Assembly: GCF_009765965.1 (NCBI RefSeq)
Contig: NZ_LMUL01000017.1
Location: 86,651-150,650 of the forward strand
Direction of reading: 5' to 3'
DNA: 64,000 nt
Source: Caulobacter sp. S45
GTDB taxonomy: Bacteria; Pseudomonadota; Alphaproteobacteria; Caulobacterales; Caulobacteraceae
The notes under the pieces are model-generated. The model was not told the DNA's origin. It made no database searches and worked only from the letters and a program-made list of their open reading frames with translations. The stretch's first letter is position 1, and every line of letters starts with the position of its first letter. This document shows positions 19,525-29,661 of the stretch, one piece after another. The position numbers were made by a program, and so were the translations under genes.

Positions 19525-21134
19525 GCGATCTCCCCGTCTCCGCCCAGGGGTCGGGCGAGGGGATGGCGCCCGTCGCGGCCGGAACCGGCGCGCCCCGCGC
19601 CGCCCGACGCGAGCTCAAGCTTCCCGCGGGACCGTTGACGGGCAAGGCCCTGTTGGCGGCGGGACTGCTTCTCTCGCTGGCCAACTTCATGGTGGTGCTG
19701 GACCTGACCATCGCCAACGTGTCGGTGCCCAACATCGCCGGCGGCCTGGGCGTGTCCTCCAGCGAGGGCACCTGGGTCATCACCTCCTATTCGGTGGCCG
19801 AGGCGATCACCGTGCCGCTGACGGGGTGGCTCGCCGGCCGTTTCGGGGCGGTCAGGACCTTCGTGGTCGCCATGGTCCTGTTCGGCATCTTCTCCGCCGC
19901 GTGCGGCATGGCCTCCTCGCTGAGCATGCTGGTGGTGTTCCGCGTCCTCCAGGGCCTGTCCGGCGGCCCGATGATCCCGCTCTCCCAAACCCTGTTGCTG
20001 CGGGTCTTCCCCAAGGAGAAGGCGGGTCAGGCCATGGGGCTGTGGGCGATGACCACGGTGGTGGCGCCCATTGCGGGCCCGATCCTGGGCGGGGTGTTGT
20101 GCGACACCTACAGCTGGCCGTGGGTCTTCTTCATCAACGTGCCGGTCGCCCTGGTGTGCGCCTTCTTCGCCTGGCGTCTGCTGAAGCCACAGGAGACGCC
20201 CACCCAGAAGCTGCCGGTGGACGTGACCGGCCTGGGGATCATGATCGTCTGGGTCGCCTGCCTGCAGATCGTGCTCGACAAGGGCGAAGAGCTGGACTGG
20301 TTCCAGTCGCACACCATCGTCATCCTGGGCTTGGTCGCGCTGGTGGGTTTCTTCGCCTTCGTGATCTGGGAGCTGACCGACGCCAACCCGATCGTGAACC
20401 TGCGGGTGTTCCGCTCGCGCGACTACTGCATCTCGCTGGCGGTGCTGTGCCTGTGTTTCGGCTCCTATTTCGCGGCGGTGGTGATCATGCCGCTGTGGCT
20501 GCAGACGAACATGAACTACACCGCCACCTGGGCCGGTTTCGCCGTGGCGCCGTCAGGGGTGTTCGCGGTGATCATGTCGCCGATCGTGGCCAAGCTGATG
20601 GGCAAGGTGGATTCGCGCCTGCTGATCTTCATCGGCGTGCTCGGCCTGGCCGGCACCATGTTCTGGCGCGCGACCTTCGCCTCCAACATCGACTTCCTCC
20701 ACATCATCGTGCCGCAGTTCGTGCAGGGTTTCTTCGTGCCGCTGTTCTTCGTGCCGCTGTTCGGGCTGGCGCTGGGCGCGCTGTCTTCGGCGGAACTCGC
20801 GGGCGGGGCGGGGCTGCTGAGTTTCGCGCGGACCATGGCGGGCGCCTTCGCCACCTCCATCTCGCAGACCTTCTGGAACAATTCCGCGCGTTCCGGCCGC
20901 GTCCAGTTGCTCAACCAGTTCGACTCGGCCAAGTCGTTGGCCATGATCCACAGCGGCGGCATGAGCCATGCCGGCACGCTGCGGCAGTTGGAGAACATCG
21001 TGCAGGGGCAGAGCGTGATGCTGGCGACGGACAAGTTCTTCATGAGCATCGGGCTGCTGATGGTCGTGGCCGCCTTCAGCATCTGGCTGACTTCCAAGCC
21101 AAAGGCGGGCGGCGCGGCGGTGGCGGCGCACTGA
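19521..21134 (+). CDS. EmrB/DHA2-family drug:H+ antiporter
   Basis: Inner-membrane major facilitator transporter with about 14 spans, 537 residues. It shows the DHA2 pattern: first span with FMVVLDLTIANVSVPNIAG (motif D1), GWLAGRFGAVRTF (motif A), RVLQGLSGGPMIPLSQT (motif B) and GPILGGVLCDTYSWPWVFFINVP (motif C). Exports hydrophobic compounds or drugs with the adaptor and channel encoded just upstream; the substrate cannot be told from sequence. A GTG start overlaps the emrA stop. Confidence 0.93.
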   Translation: MSDLPVSAQGSGEGMAPVAAGTGAPRAARRELKLPAGPLTGKALLAAGLLLSLANFMVVLDLTIANVSVPNIAGGLGVSSSEGTWVITSYSVAEAITVPLTGWLAGRFGAVRTFVVAMVLFGIFSAACGMASSLSMLVVFRVLQGLSGGPMIPLSQTLLLRVFPKEKAGQAMGLWAMTTVVAPIAGPILGGVLCDTYSWPWVFFINVPVALVCAFFAWRLLKPQETPTQKLPVDVTGLGIMIVWVACLQIVLDKGEELDWFQSHTIVILGLVALVGFFAFVIWELTDANPIVNLRVFRSRDYCISLAVLCLCFGSYFAAVVIMPLWLQTNMNYTATWAGFAVAPSGVFAVIMSPIVAKLMGKVDSRLLIFIGVLGLAGTMFWRATFASNIDFLHIIVPQFVQGFFVPLFFVPLFGLALGALSSAELAGGAGLLSFARTMAGAFATSISQTFWNNSARSGRVQLLNQFDSAKSLAMIHSGGMSHAGTLRQLENIVQGQSVMLATDKFFMSIGLLMVVAAFSIWLTSKPKAGGAAVAAH

Positions 21135-21141
21135 GGCGGAC

Positions 21142-22071
21142 GTGGCCATCCAACCCGTCTCCCTCAGCGGCTACCGCACCGACTTCGACGCCTTTTCCCG
21201 CGACCTCGGCGGCGCCTTCGAACGGTACGGCTTCGCGATCCTTTCGGATCACGACCTGCCGCAGCGCGAACTCGATGAGGCGCTGGCCCAGACCCGCGCC
21301 TTCTTCGCCCAACCCGAGACGGTCAAGCTGGCCTACAACGCACCGGGCGGCGCGGGTCAGCGCGGCTACACCCCGTTCGGGCGTGAGGCCGCCAAGGGCG
21401 CCAGCCTCAGCGACCTGAAGGAGTTCTGGCACATCGGCCGCGAGCTGCCGGCGGGCCATCCCTATCGCGCCGTCATGCCCGACAACGTCTGGCCCGCCGA
21501 GGCGCCGCAATTCCAGCTGGCCATGCTGGGTCTGTACCGGGCGCTCGACGATCTCGGCGCGCGGGTGCTGAAGGCGATCGCTCGCCACCTCGACCTTGCC
21601 GACGATGCGTTCGAAGACCCCACGCGCGACGGCAACAGCATATTGCGCCTGCTGCACTATCCCCCGGTCGCCGCGAACGCATCCGGCGTGCGAGCTGGAG
21701 CGCACGAGGACATCAACGCCATCACCCTGCTGCTCGGCGCGGAAGAGGCGGGGTTGGAACTGCTGGACCGCGACGGGCGCTGGCTGCCGGTCAACCCGCC
21801 GCCGGGCTCGGTGGTGTGCAACATCGGCGACATGCTGCAGCGGTTGACCAACCACGTGCTGCCATCCACCACCCACCGGGTGGTGAACCCGGCGGCGGAG
21901 CGTTGCGGCGTGGCGCGTTATTCCACGCCCTTCTTCCTGCATTTTCGGCCGGACTTCCTGATCGAGACCCTGCCGTCCTGCGTCGGGCCGGATCGGCCGG
22001 ATCGCTATCCCGAGCCCGTCACCGCCGACGCCTATCTGAGAGAGCGTCTGCGTGAGATAGGACTGGCCTGA
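21142..22071 (+). CDS. Isopenicillin N synthase-like Fe(II)/2-oxoglutarate dioxygenase
   Basis: Non-haem iron oxygenase of 309 residues. The iron triad is visible as His188-x-Asp190 (AHEDINAITLLLG) and His245 (STTHRVVNP), with the 2-oxoglutarate-binding Arg259-x-Ser261 (RYS), and the usual N-terminal DIOX_N domain. The specific substrate is unknown; homologues of this subgroup are often only called 2OG-Fe(II) oxygenase. The GTG start is 7 bp after the emrB stop, so it may be the fourth gene of the TetR-controlled unit and could modify the exported compound, which is inference. Confidence 0.85.
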   Translation: MAIQPVSLSGYRTDFDAFSRDLGGAFERYGFAILSDHDLPQRELDEALAQTRAFFAQPETVKLAYNAPGGAGQRGYTPFGREAAKGASLSDLKEFWHIGRELPAGHPYRAVMPDNVWPAEAPQFQLAMLGLYRALDDLGARVLKAIARHLDLADDAFEDPTRDGNSILRLLHYPPVAANASGVRAGAHEDINAITLLLGAEEAGLELLDRDGRWLPVNPPPGSVVCNIGDMLQRLTNHVLPSTTHRVVNPAAERCGVARYSTPFFLHFRPDFLIETLPSCVGPDRPDRYPEPVTADAYLRERLREIGLA

Positions 22072-22126
22072 AGCTGGCGGACCTGGACAATGGCTCCGGC
22101 GTGCTGAACGGGCGTCAGGAGTCCAG

Positions 22127-22975
22127 ATGGGGATGTTCACGAAGGGTTTGATCGCCGCCGTCTCGGGTGTGGCGACGGCCGTCGTCCTCGCGTCGTCGCC
22201 GGTTGCGGCGCGCCTGCCGCCCGCGTCCGCCTCCGCCGCCAAGGCTGCGAGCGCAAAGTCGGGCGCGCAAGGCTATCTCGCGCCTGGCAAGCTGCCCGAC
22301 GCCATCCATCTGCTGGGTCCGCCGCCGCCCGAGGGTTCGGGGACCAAGACCGGCGATGTCGCCACCTATGAGGCCACCCGACTGCTGCAGGGGAGCGAGC
22401 GCTGGGTGCTGGCCGCGCACGATGCGGCGTTTGGGGCCGATGCGATGATGCAGGACTTCTCCTGTGCGTTGGGTGTGGAGCTGACGCCCGCGCGGGCGCC
22501 GATCCTGTATCGCATGCTGGAGCGTCTGGTGTTCGACGCCGACGGAGTGGGCGGCGCCGCCAAGGCCTATTACCGCCGGCCCCGACCTTTCGTGGAGAAC
22601 GGCGGTCCGATCTGCGTCGAGGCGGAGGACTGGCTGAGGCGCAGCTATTCCTATCCGTCCGGCCATTCGACCTACAGCTGGGCCGTGGCGCTGGCCCTGA
22701 CCCAGATCGCGCCGGACCGCGCCGAATGGGTGCTGGCGCGGGCCAGGGCCTATGCCGAAAGCCGGGTCGTGTGCGGCGTCCACTATGAGAGCGATATCCA
22801 GGCCGGACGGGTGACTGCGACCATGGTCTACGCAGCGCTGGAGGCCGACGAGGCGTTCCGGCGCGACCTCCAGCGGGCGCGGCTTGAGCTGAAGCGCCTT
22901 CGCGTCCATCCGGCGCCCCCGCCCAAGGAGGAGTGCCGCATCGAGGCCCAGGCCGGGGCGACGCCGATCTGGTGA
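22127..22975 (+). CDS. Periplasmic class A acid phosphatase (PAP2 superfamily)
   Basis: A 282-residue exported phosphatase. The signal peptide (GLIAAVSGVATAVVLASSP, then VAA) is followed by the three-part phosphatase signature: KAYYRRPRPF, YPSGHSTYSW, and SRVVCGVHYESDIQAGR, giving the conserved Lys, Arg-Pro, Gly-His and Arg/His/Asp residues. It would hydrolyse phosphomonoesters non-specifically in the periplasm. The last 60 residues are charged and extend past the domain. A leader GGAG lies 8 bp before the ATG. Confidence 0.9.
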   Translation: MGMFTKGLIAAVSGVATAVVLASSPVAARLPPASASAAKAASAKSGAQGYLAPGKLPDAIHLLGPPPPEGSGTKTGDVATYEATRLLQGSERWVLAAHDAAFGADAMMQDFSCALGVELTPARAPILYRMLERLVFDADGVGGAAKAYYRRPRPFVENGGPICVEAEDWLRRSYSYPSGHSTYSWAVALALTQIAPDRAEWVLARARAYAESRVVCGVHYESDIQAGRVTATMVYAALEADEAFRRDLQRARLELKRLRVHPAPPPKEECRIEAQAGATPIW

Positions 22976-23015
22976 GCCCGCCCCTCCGAGGGCCGCCGCT
23001 GCGGGCTTGCCGGTC

Positions 23016-23387
23016 CTAGCGTCGGCCGCCCGGAACGAGGGGAAGCGGCGTGCTGTAGGTGTTCGCGGCGCCAGTGGGCCCAAAGCCGTCGGCATAGGTC
23101 CGGCTGGTGGCGACCGCCGAACTGAAGCCATAGCCTTGCGAAGCGACGCCATACGCCATGGGCGCCCCTCCGGTGAAGGCGGCCGATCCCTGGGCGCGCA
23201 GGTTGTTCTCGACCACTGAGTCCCGAACCGAGGAGGCCGAGCTGGCGATGGCTTCGTCGGGGTCGCTGAAGCGGGATGCGGGGGCGTCGCTGCCGAGCGG
23301 GGCCTGGGTTACAGTGAAGGCCAGACAGGGCGTGGCGATGGCGAGCATGAGGGCCGTGGCCAGGGCGGTCTTTGTCGGGAGACGCAT
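23016..23387 (-). CDS. Small exported hypothetical protein
   Basis: A 123-residue protein with signal peptide MRLPTKTALATALMLAIATP followed by CLAFT, started at the ATG at 23387 because GGAGG precedes it by 7 bp. The mature part is rich in Ser, Ala, Gly and Pro, with Tyr spaced along AYGVASQGYGF and no family I recognise. It is probably periplasmic and partly unstructured. It lies 3' to 3' with the phosphatase and divergent from the S9 peptidase. Confidence 0.6.
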   Translation of the reverse strand: MRLPTKTALATALMLAIATPCLAFTVTQAPLGSDAPASRFSDPDEAIASSASSVRDSVVENNLRAQGSAAFTGGAPMAYGVASQGYGFSSAVATSRTYADGFGPTGAANTYSTPLPLVPGGRR

Positions 23388-23522
23388 CGATACCTCCAAC
23401 GGATCAACTTCGGATCAAGCCTTACGCCGACCCTGTGGTGCGGCAAAGATGTTTTGTTATAACATCGCATTTCCTTCGCCGGGCGATGCGCTAGGATCGA
23501 TTCCACGATGGGAGATGGTCGG

Positions 23523-25544
23523 ATGAGAAGGCTGCTGATCGCAGGTGCGGTTGCGCTGTCGCTGGGTGCGGGCGTCGCTTCGGCCCAGGCGCCGACCGCG
23601 CCCCTGATCGCGCGCGCCAAGCTGTTCGGCAATCCGAGCCGGGTCGCCGGCAAGCTCAGCCCCGATGGTCGCTGGCTGGCCTGGATCGCGCCGCGCGCCG
23701 GGGTGCTGAACATCTGGGTCGCCCCCGTTTCCGATCCGACCCACGGCAAGCCGCTGACCGACGAGAAGGCCCGTCCCATCCGGGAGTACTTCTGGTCGCC
23801 GGATTCCGGTTCGATCCTGTTCGTCAACGACAAGGGCGGCGACGAGAACTTCCATCTCTACGACGTGGACGTCGCCACCGGCGCGCAGCGTTCGCTGACC
23901 CCGTTCGACAAGACCCGTGTCGAGGTGGTCGAGGTCAGCACCCAGGTGAAGGACCGCATCCTGGTCGGGCTGAACAACCGCGACCCGCGCTGGCACGACG
24001 TCTACAGCCTGAACCTCAAGAGCGGGGCGCTCACCCCCGTGCTGATGAACATGGGCGGCTATGGCGGCTTCACCGCCGACGAAAGCCTGAGGGTGCGGCT
24101 GGCCGACAAGCCCCGTCCCGACGGCGGCGACGAACTGTTCCGGGTGGTCGACGACAAGGTCGAGGCCAAGCCCCTGGCCGAGATCGGCCCCGACGACGCC
24201 CGCACCACCGGCCCGGCCGGCTTCACCACCGACGGCCGCACGCTCTACTGGCTCGACAGCCGGGGCCGCGACACCGCCGCCCTGACCGCCCAGGACGTCG
24301 CCACCGGCGCCGTGACAGTGATCGCTTCGGACCCGAAGGCCGATATCGGCGCGGTGATGTCCGATCCCAGGACCGGGCGCGTGCAGGCCTATGCGGTCAA
24401 CTACCTGAAGACCGACTGGACGGTGGTCGCGCCTGCGATCAAGGCTGACATGGCGTTCCTGAAAGCGCATCTGCCGGGCGAGTTCTCGGTCTCGTCGCGC
24501 ACCTATGCCGACGACCTGTGGACGGTGACCGACGATCCCGTGACCGCGCCGCCGGCGACCTACCTCTACGACCGCAAGTCGAAGACGCTGACCAAGCTGT
24601 TCGTCAGCCGGCCGGAGCTGGAGGGCGCGACCCTCGCCGCCCAGCATCCGGTGGAGATCAAGACCCGAGACGGCTTGACCGAGGTCTCCTACCTCACCCT
24701 GCCGCCGGGTTCGGATCGCAACGGCGACGGCAGGCCCGACCATCCGCTGCCGATGGTGCTGTTCGTCCACGGCGGCCCCTGGGCGCGCGACGACTATGGC
24801 TACAGCGGCTACCACCAGTGGCTGGCGAACCGCGGCTATGCGGTGCTGTCGGTCAACTACCGGGGCTCGACCGGCTTCGGGAAGGGCTACACCTCCGCCG
24901 GCGACCACCAGTGGGGCGCCAAGATGCACGACGACCTGATCGACGCGGTGGACTGGGCGGTGGCCCACGGCATCGCTGCGCGCGACAAGGTGGCGATCAT
25001 GGGCGGCTCCTACGGCGGCTACGCCACCCTGGTCGGCATGACATTCACCCCCGACACCTTCGCGTGCGGTGTCGACATCGTCGGACCTTCCAACCTCAAC
25101 ACCTTGCTCGAGAGCATCCCGCCGTATTGGGAAGCGGGGCGGGCGCAGATGTACCGCTCCATGGGCGATCCCAACACCGAGGCGGGCCGCGCCCTGCTGC
25201 ACGATCGCTCGCCCCTGTTCAAGGCCGCCGCCATCCAACGGCCGCTGCTGATCGGCCAGGGCGCCAACGACCCCCGGGTCAACCACCGCGAGGCCGACCA
25301 GATCGTCGACGCCATGGCCGCCAAGCACATCCCGGTGACCTATGTGGTCTTCCCCGACGAGGGCCACGGTTTCGCCAGGCCGGAGAACACCATCGCCTTC
25401 AACGCCGTCACCGAGCAGTTCCTGGGCAGCTGTCTCGGCGGCCGGGCCGAGCCCATCGGCGGCGCGCTCAAGGCGTCCAGCGCGACCGTGCTCCACGGCG
25501 CGGAATACACGCCGGGCCTGGCGGCGGCGGTCGCCGCCAAATAA
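23523..25544 (+). CDS. Exported S9 family serine peptidase (dipeptidyl/acylaminoacyl peptidase type)
   Basis: A 673-residue prolyl-oligopeptidase-family enzyme. The start at 23523 follows GGGAG by 8 bp and gives signal peptide MRRLLIAGAVALSLGAGV with ASAQA. An N-terminal beta-propeller (about 30-380) precedes the alpha/beta-hydrolase domain with HGGPWARDDYGY, nucleophile serine in GGSYGGY, acid in GQGANDPRVN and histidine in DEGHGFARPEN. It likely degrades peptides in the periplasm. An S10 peptidase follows 127 bp downstream, suggesting a peptide-scavenging pair. Confidence 0.92.
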   Translation: MRRLLIAGAVALSLGAGVASAQAPTAPLIARAKLFGNPSRVAGKLSPDGRWLAWIAPRAGVLNIWVAPVSDPTHGKPLTDEKARPIREYFWSPDSGSILFVNDKGGDENFHLYDVDVATGAQRSLTPFDKTRVEVVEVSTQVKDRILVGLNNRDPRWHDVYSLNLKSGALTPVLMNMGGYGGFTADESLRVRLADKPRPDGGDELFRVVDDKVEAKPLAEIGPDDARTTGPAGFTTDGRTLYWLDSRGRDTAALTAQDVATGAVTVIASDPKADIGAVMSDPRTGRVQAYAVNYLKTDWTVVAPAIKADMAFLKAHLPGEFSVSSRTYADDLWTVTDDPVTAPPATYLYDRKSKTLTKLFVSRPELEGATLAAQHPVEIKTRDGLTEVSYLTLPPGSDRNGDGRPDHPLPMVLFVHGGPWARDDYGYSGYHQWLANRGYAVLSVNYRGSTGFGKGYTSAGDHQWGAKMHDDLIDAVDWAVAHGIAARDKVAIMGGSYGGYATLVGMTFTPDTFACGVDIVGPSNLNTLLESIPPYWEAGRAQMYRSMGDPNTEAGRALLHDRSPLFKAAAIQRPLLIGQGANDPRVNHREADQIVDAMAAKHIPVTYVVFPDEGHGFARPENTIAFNAVTEQFLGSCLGGRAEPIGGALKASSATVLHGAEYTPGLAAAVAAK

Positions 25545-25671
25545 CTGAAATCATGGATCTTAAGGCCGGTTCGGCTCCCGCCGAATCTGTCCAAAACTTA
25601 ATTCTGCAAACACAGGGATGCGGTCTATGCCGCTCCCACAGGTGCTATCCAAGTCGTAGGGGATAATTGCG

Positions 25672-27315
25672 TTGAAAAAGACCTTGTTGCTGGCCGCTTC
25701 CGTGTGGGTGCTGGCCGGTGCGGCCCTGGCGGTCGATGCGCACAAGCCGGCCGAGGCCGATAGCTCCAAGTACGACAAGGCCGCCGTCCCGGCCGATCGC
25801 GTCGGCCTGTTCAAGCCCGAGAGCGTGACCACCGAGGGCTCGGTGACAGTGGAAGGCCAGCGGGTGGACTACCGCGCCGTCGCCGGCACCCTGGTCGTGC
25901 ACGGCAAGGACTGGGACGACGCCGCCTGGCGCGAACAGGCGGTCAAGGACGACAAGGACCCGGGCGACAAGAACGCCGCCGAGGCCTCGATGTTCTACGT
26001 CGCCTACTTCAAGAAGGGCGTTCCCTCGACCGACCGCCCGATCACCTTCATCTACAACGGCGGTCCCGGCTCATCGACCGTCTGGCTGCACATGGGCGCC
26101 TTCGGGCCGCGCCGCGTAGTGACCAAGGACGACACCCACACCCCGGCCGCCCCCTATGAGGTGGTCGACAACGCCTACAGCCCGCTGGACGCCACCGACC
26201 TGGTGTTCATCGACGCGCCCGGCACCGGCTTTGGCCGCATCGCCGGCAAGGACAAGGAAAAGGCGTTCTGGGGCGTGGACCAGGACCGCGACGCCTTCGA
26301 CCAGTTCATCCGCATGTTCCTGTCCAAGTACGGCCGCTGGAATTCGCCCAAGTACCTGTTCGGCGAAAGCTACGGCACGCCGCGTTCGGCCCTGGTGGTC
26401 AACTCGCTGGAGACCGCGCACAACGTCGACTTCAACGGCGTGATGTTGCTGTCCCAGATCCTCAACTTCGATCTCAGCGTGGACGGGCCCGAGGCCAATC
26501 CCGGCATCGACACCGCCTATGTCGTCGCCCTGCCGACCTATGCGGCGACCGCCTGGTATCACAACCGGCTCCCCGGCCAGCGTCCTGCCGAGCTGGAGCC
26601 CTTCCTGAAGCAGGTCGAGCAGTTCGCCACCGGCGACTACGCCCAGGCCCTGGGCCAGGGGGCCGAGCTCGACCCCGCACGCAAGCAGGCGATCGCCGAG
26701 CGGGTCAGTCAGTACACCGGCCTGCCGGTCGCCTACGTGCTGAAGGCCAACCTGCGCATCAACGGCGGCGAGTTCGAGAAGAACCTGCTCGACGACCAGG
26801 GCCTGACCACCGGCCGCTTCGACACCCGCTTCACCGGGGAGCCGATGGACCCGCTGAGCCAGGGCATCGACTACGATCCGCAGTCGGCGGCGATCAGCTC
26901 GGCCTATGTCACCGCCTTCAACGACTATGTCCGCCGGCAGCTCGGCTACGGCGAGGGCCAGATCTACAAGGAAGAGATCGACGTCTTCAAGTTCTGGGAC
27001 TTCAAGCACCAGCCTCCCGGCGCGCCGTTCCCGTTGCCGGGTTCGACCAACGTCATGCCGGACCTGGCCTCGGCGATGAAGTACAATCCCAACCTGAAGG
27101 TGATGCTGAACGGCGGCTACTTCGACCTGGCCACGCCCTTCTACGAAGGCTGGTACGAGATGCACCACCTGCCCATGCCGGTGAAGCTACAGAGCAATAT
27201 CGAGTACCATTACTATCAGTCGGGCCACATGGTTTACGCCCACCAGGAAGCGCTGAAGCAGCTGCACGACAACATGGTCGCCTTCATCCACGGGTCGGAC
27301 AACCTGCATCGGTAG
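25672..27315 (+). CDS. Exported S10 family serine carboxypeptidase
   Basis: A 547-residue carboxypeptidase-Y-like enzyme that would remove C-terminal residues from peptides. It begins with TTG after AGGGG, giving signal peptide MKKTLLLAASVWVLAGAAL. Motifs are the oxyanion-hole segment FIYNGGPGSSTVWLHMG, nucleophile serine in LFGESYGTPR, aspartate in NGGYFDLATPF and histidine in QSGHMVY, so the triad is complete. Bacterial S10 enzymes are less common than eukaryotic ones but are widespread in Caulobacterales and Xanthomonadales. Confidence 0.92.
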   Translation: MKKTLLLAASVWVLAGAALAVDAHKPAEADSSKYDKAAVPADRVGLFKPESVTTEGSVTVEGQRVDYRAVAGTLVVHGKDWDDAAWREQAVKDDKDPGDKNAAEASMFYVAYFKKGVPSTDRPITFIYNGGPGSSTVWLHMGAFGPRRVVTKDDTHTPAAPYEVVDNAYSPLDATDLVFIDAPGTGFGRIAGKDKEKAFWGVDQDRDAFDQFIRMFLSKYGRWNSPKYLFGESYGTPRSALVVNSLETAHNVDFNGVMLLSQILNFDLSVDGPEANPGIDTAYVVALPTYAATAWYHNRLPGQRPAELEPFLKQVEQFATGDYAQALGQGAELDPARKQAIAERVSQYTGLPVAYVLKANLRINGGEFEKNLLDDQGLTTGRFDTRFTGEPMDPLSQGIDYDPQSAAISSAYVTAFNDYVRRQLGYGEGQIYKEEIDVFKFWDFKHQPPGAPFPLPGSTNVMPDLASAMKYNPNLKVMLNGGYFDLATPFYEGWYEMHHLPMPVKLQSNIEYHYYQSGHMVYAHQEALKQLHDNMVAFIHGSDNLHR

Positions 27316-27402
27316 GGCTTGTCAGCGGGGAGGGTCGGCTGTCGAGGCCTTCCCCGCCCTCCGGCTCTGGACGCCGCCGCCGGGCTCTGCGTAGAGGACA
27401 GG

Positions 27403-28578
27403 GTGTCCCGCAACCTGCCGCCCCATTTTACCCTGCTCCAGGTCGTCCCGGCCCTCGACGCCGGCGGTGTGGAGCAGACCACGCTCGACGTCGCCCGTGC
27501 GGTGGTGGAGGCGGGCGGCCGTGCGCTCGTGGCCTCGGTCGGCGGACGGCTGGAGGGCGAACTGGCGGCGCGAGGCGGCGAACTGGTCCGCTTGCCGATG
27601 GCCTCCAAGAACCCGCTCACGGTCCTGCAGAACGGCGGTCGTCTCGAGCGGTTGATCGGTGAGCGCGGCGTCAGCCTGGTCCACGTCCGTTCGCGCGCAC
27701 CGGCCTATTCGGCCTGGATCGCGGCTCGACGAGGCAAGGTCCCGTTCGTGACCACCTATCACGGCGTCTACAACGCGCACTCCGCACCCAAGCGGCTGTA
27801 CAACCGGGTGATGGCGCGCGGAGACGCGGTGATCGCCAACTCCGAGTTCACCCGCGAGCACCTGCTGTCCGAGCACCACGGGATCGATCCCGCGCGGGTG
27901 ACGGCGATCCCGCGCGGCGTGGACCTGGGCCTATTCGATCCTTCGGCGGTGCGAGGCGATCGGCTGGCGGCGACGCGCGCGGCCTGGGGGCTTTCGGTCG
28001 AAGACCCGCGCCCGGTGCTGCTGCTGGCCGGACGGCTGACGGCCTGGAAGGGGCAGGGGCTGCTGATCGAGGCGGTGCGGCGATTGAAGGCCGAAGGCGG
28101 CGAAGACCCGATCCTGGTGCTGGCCGGCGACGATCAGGGCCGCGCAGGTTACCGGGCCGAACTGGACGCCGCCATCGCATCGGCGGGCCTTCAGGACACG
28201 GTCAGGATCGTTGGGCATTGCACAGATATGCCGGCCGCCTACCTCGCCGCCGATTTCGCCCTGGCGCCGTCGCTGGAGCCCGAGGCTTTCGGGCGCACTG
28301 CGGTGGAGCCCCAGGCCATGGGCCGCGTCGTGCTGGCCGCCGACCACGGCGCGGCGCGTGAGACGGTGCTGGATCGCACCACCGGCTGGCGCGTCAAGCC
28401 CGGCGATGCGGACGCCTGGGCCGAGGCCCTGCGCGAAGCCCTGGCCACCCCGCCCGAGGTGCGCCGCGCCATGGGCGAGGCGGGTCGCGAGCGGGTGCAG
28501 CGGCTGTATTCGCTGGAGGCGATGACCGACGCCACCCTGGACGTCTACGCCAGGCTCATGCAGGAGACCGCGCGGTGA
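27403..28578 (+). CDS. GT4-family glycosyltransferase
   Basis: A GT-B fold retaining glycosyltransferase of 391 residues, probably acting in lipopolysaccharide or other surface glycan assembly at the inner membrane. The GTG at 27403 follows AGAGG and gives LLQVVPALDAGGVEQTT, the usual N-terminal acceptor loop. VLLLAGRLTAWKGQGLLIEA and PSLEPEAFGRTAVEPQAMG (the EX7E nucleotide-sugar motif) mark the donor domain. It overlaps the next glycosyltransferase by 4 bp, so both likely act in one pathway. Sugar and acceptor are unknown. Confidence 0.88.
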   Translation: MSRNLPPHFTLLQVVPALDAGGVEQTTLDVARAVVEAGGRALVASVGGRLEGELAARGGELVRLPMASKNPLTVLQNGGRLERLIGERGVSLVHVRSRAPAYSAWIAARRGKVPFVTTYHGVYNAHSAPKRLYNRVMARGDAVIANSEFTREHLLSEHHGIDPARVTAIPRGVDLGLFDPSAVRGDRLAATRAAWGLSVEDPRPVLLLAGRLTAWKGQGLLIEAVRRLKAEGGEDPILVLAGDDQGRAGYRAELDAAIASAGLQDTVRIVGHCTDMPAAYLAADFALAPSLEPEAFGRTAVEPQAMGRVVLAADHGAARETVLDRTTGWRVKPGDADAWAEALREALATPPEVRRAMGEAGRERVQRLYSLEAMTDATLDVYARLMQETAR

Positions 28579-29555
28579 TCGCGCGGCCGATCCGCAAGGT
28601 GCTGGTGATCAAGCTGGCGGCGCTGGGCGACGTGGTCCAGGCTTTCCCGCCGTTCGCCCATATCCGCGCGGCGCACCCGCACGCCCATATCACCCTTCTC
28701 ACCACGCCGCCCTATGCGACGCTGGCGGCGGCCTCGCCCTATTTCGACGCCATCGAGACCGACGGGCGGCCCAAGCGCGTGTCGCAGACCGTGGCCATGC
28801 TGAGCCGTCTGCGCCGGGCCGGCTACGACCGGGTCTACGACCTGCAGACCTCCACCCGCTCCAGCGCCTATTTCTACGCCCTGTGGCCAGCGCCGCCGGA
28901 ATGGTCGGGGATCGCGCCGCTGAGCTCGCACCCCCATCGCAATCGCGAACGCGACCATATGCATACCCTGGAGCGGCAGACCGAGCAGCTTCGCGACGCC
29001 GGCATCTGGCCCGACGCGCCGATTGTGCGGGGGACGGCGCCGGCGCCGGACCTGTCCTTCATGCTGGCCGACGCCGCGCCTGAGCGCCGGCCCCAGCATT
29101 TCGGGCTGACGGAGCCGTACGCGCTGTTGATTCCCGGCGCCTCGATCCAGCGGCCCGGCAAGCGCTGGCCCTGGGAGCGCTACGCCGAACTGGCGCAAGG
29201 GCTGATGGCGCGGGGCGTCCAGCCAGTGGTGATCGGCGGGCCCGACGAACTGGAGATCGCGGCGCAGATCGCGTTCCAGGCCCCGATGACGATCAACCTC
29301 GCCGGACGCACGGACTACGCCCAGATCGCCGGCCTGGGCGCGCGCGCGGCGTTGGCGGTCGGCAATGACACCGGGCCCTCGCACTTGATCGCGGCGGCCG
29401 GGGCGCCGACATTGGTGCTGTTCTCCGCAGAATCCGATCCCGCCCTCTGCGCCCCGCGCGGGCGACGGGTGGAGGTTCTGCAGGAGATACGGCTGGCCGA
29501 TCTGTCGGTGGAGCGTGTCGATCAGGCCGCGCAGGCGCTTCTCGGCGCCGCTTGA
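28575..29555 (+). CDS. GT9-family (heptosyltransferase-like) glycosyltransferase
   Basis: A 326-residue protein of the WaaC/WaaF/WaaQ superfamily. The N-terminus [17 protein letters not shown] is the family signature, followed by DLQTSTRSS, the donor-site segment [22 protein letters not shown] and [21 protein letters not shown] near the C-terminus. It probably adds a heptose or related sugar to the LPS core. Translation starts at GTG overlapping the upstream stop (GTGA). Confidence 0.9.
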   Translation: MIARPIRKVLVIKLAALGDVVQAFPPFAHIRAAHPHAHITLLTTPPYATLAAASPYFDAIETDGRPKRVSQTVAMLSRLRRAGYDRVYDLQTSTRSSAYFYALWPAPPEWSGIAPLSSHPHRNRERDHMHTLERQTEQLRDAGIWPDAPIVRGTAPAPDLSFMLADAAPERRPQHFGLTEPYALLIPGASIQRPGKRWPWERYAELAQGLMARGVQPVVIGGPDELEIAAQIAFQAPMTINLAGRTDYAQIAGLGARAALAVGNDTGPSHLIAAAGAPTLVLFSAESDPALCAPRGRRVEVLQEIRLADLSVERVDQAAQALLGAA

Positions 29556-29661
29556 TCGGAATCGGTCGCACAACCATATTTCATGTGAGCCAGATTGGGC
29601 GCATTATGCCCACTCAGGTCGTTACGTACATTCGGATCAACGGTCCCAGGAGTCCAAGCCT

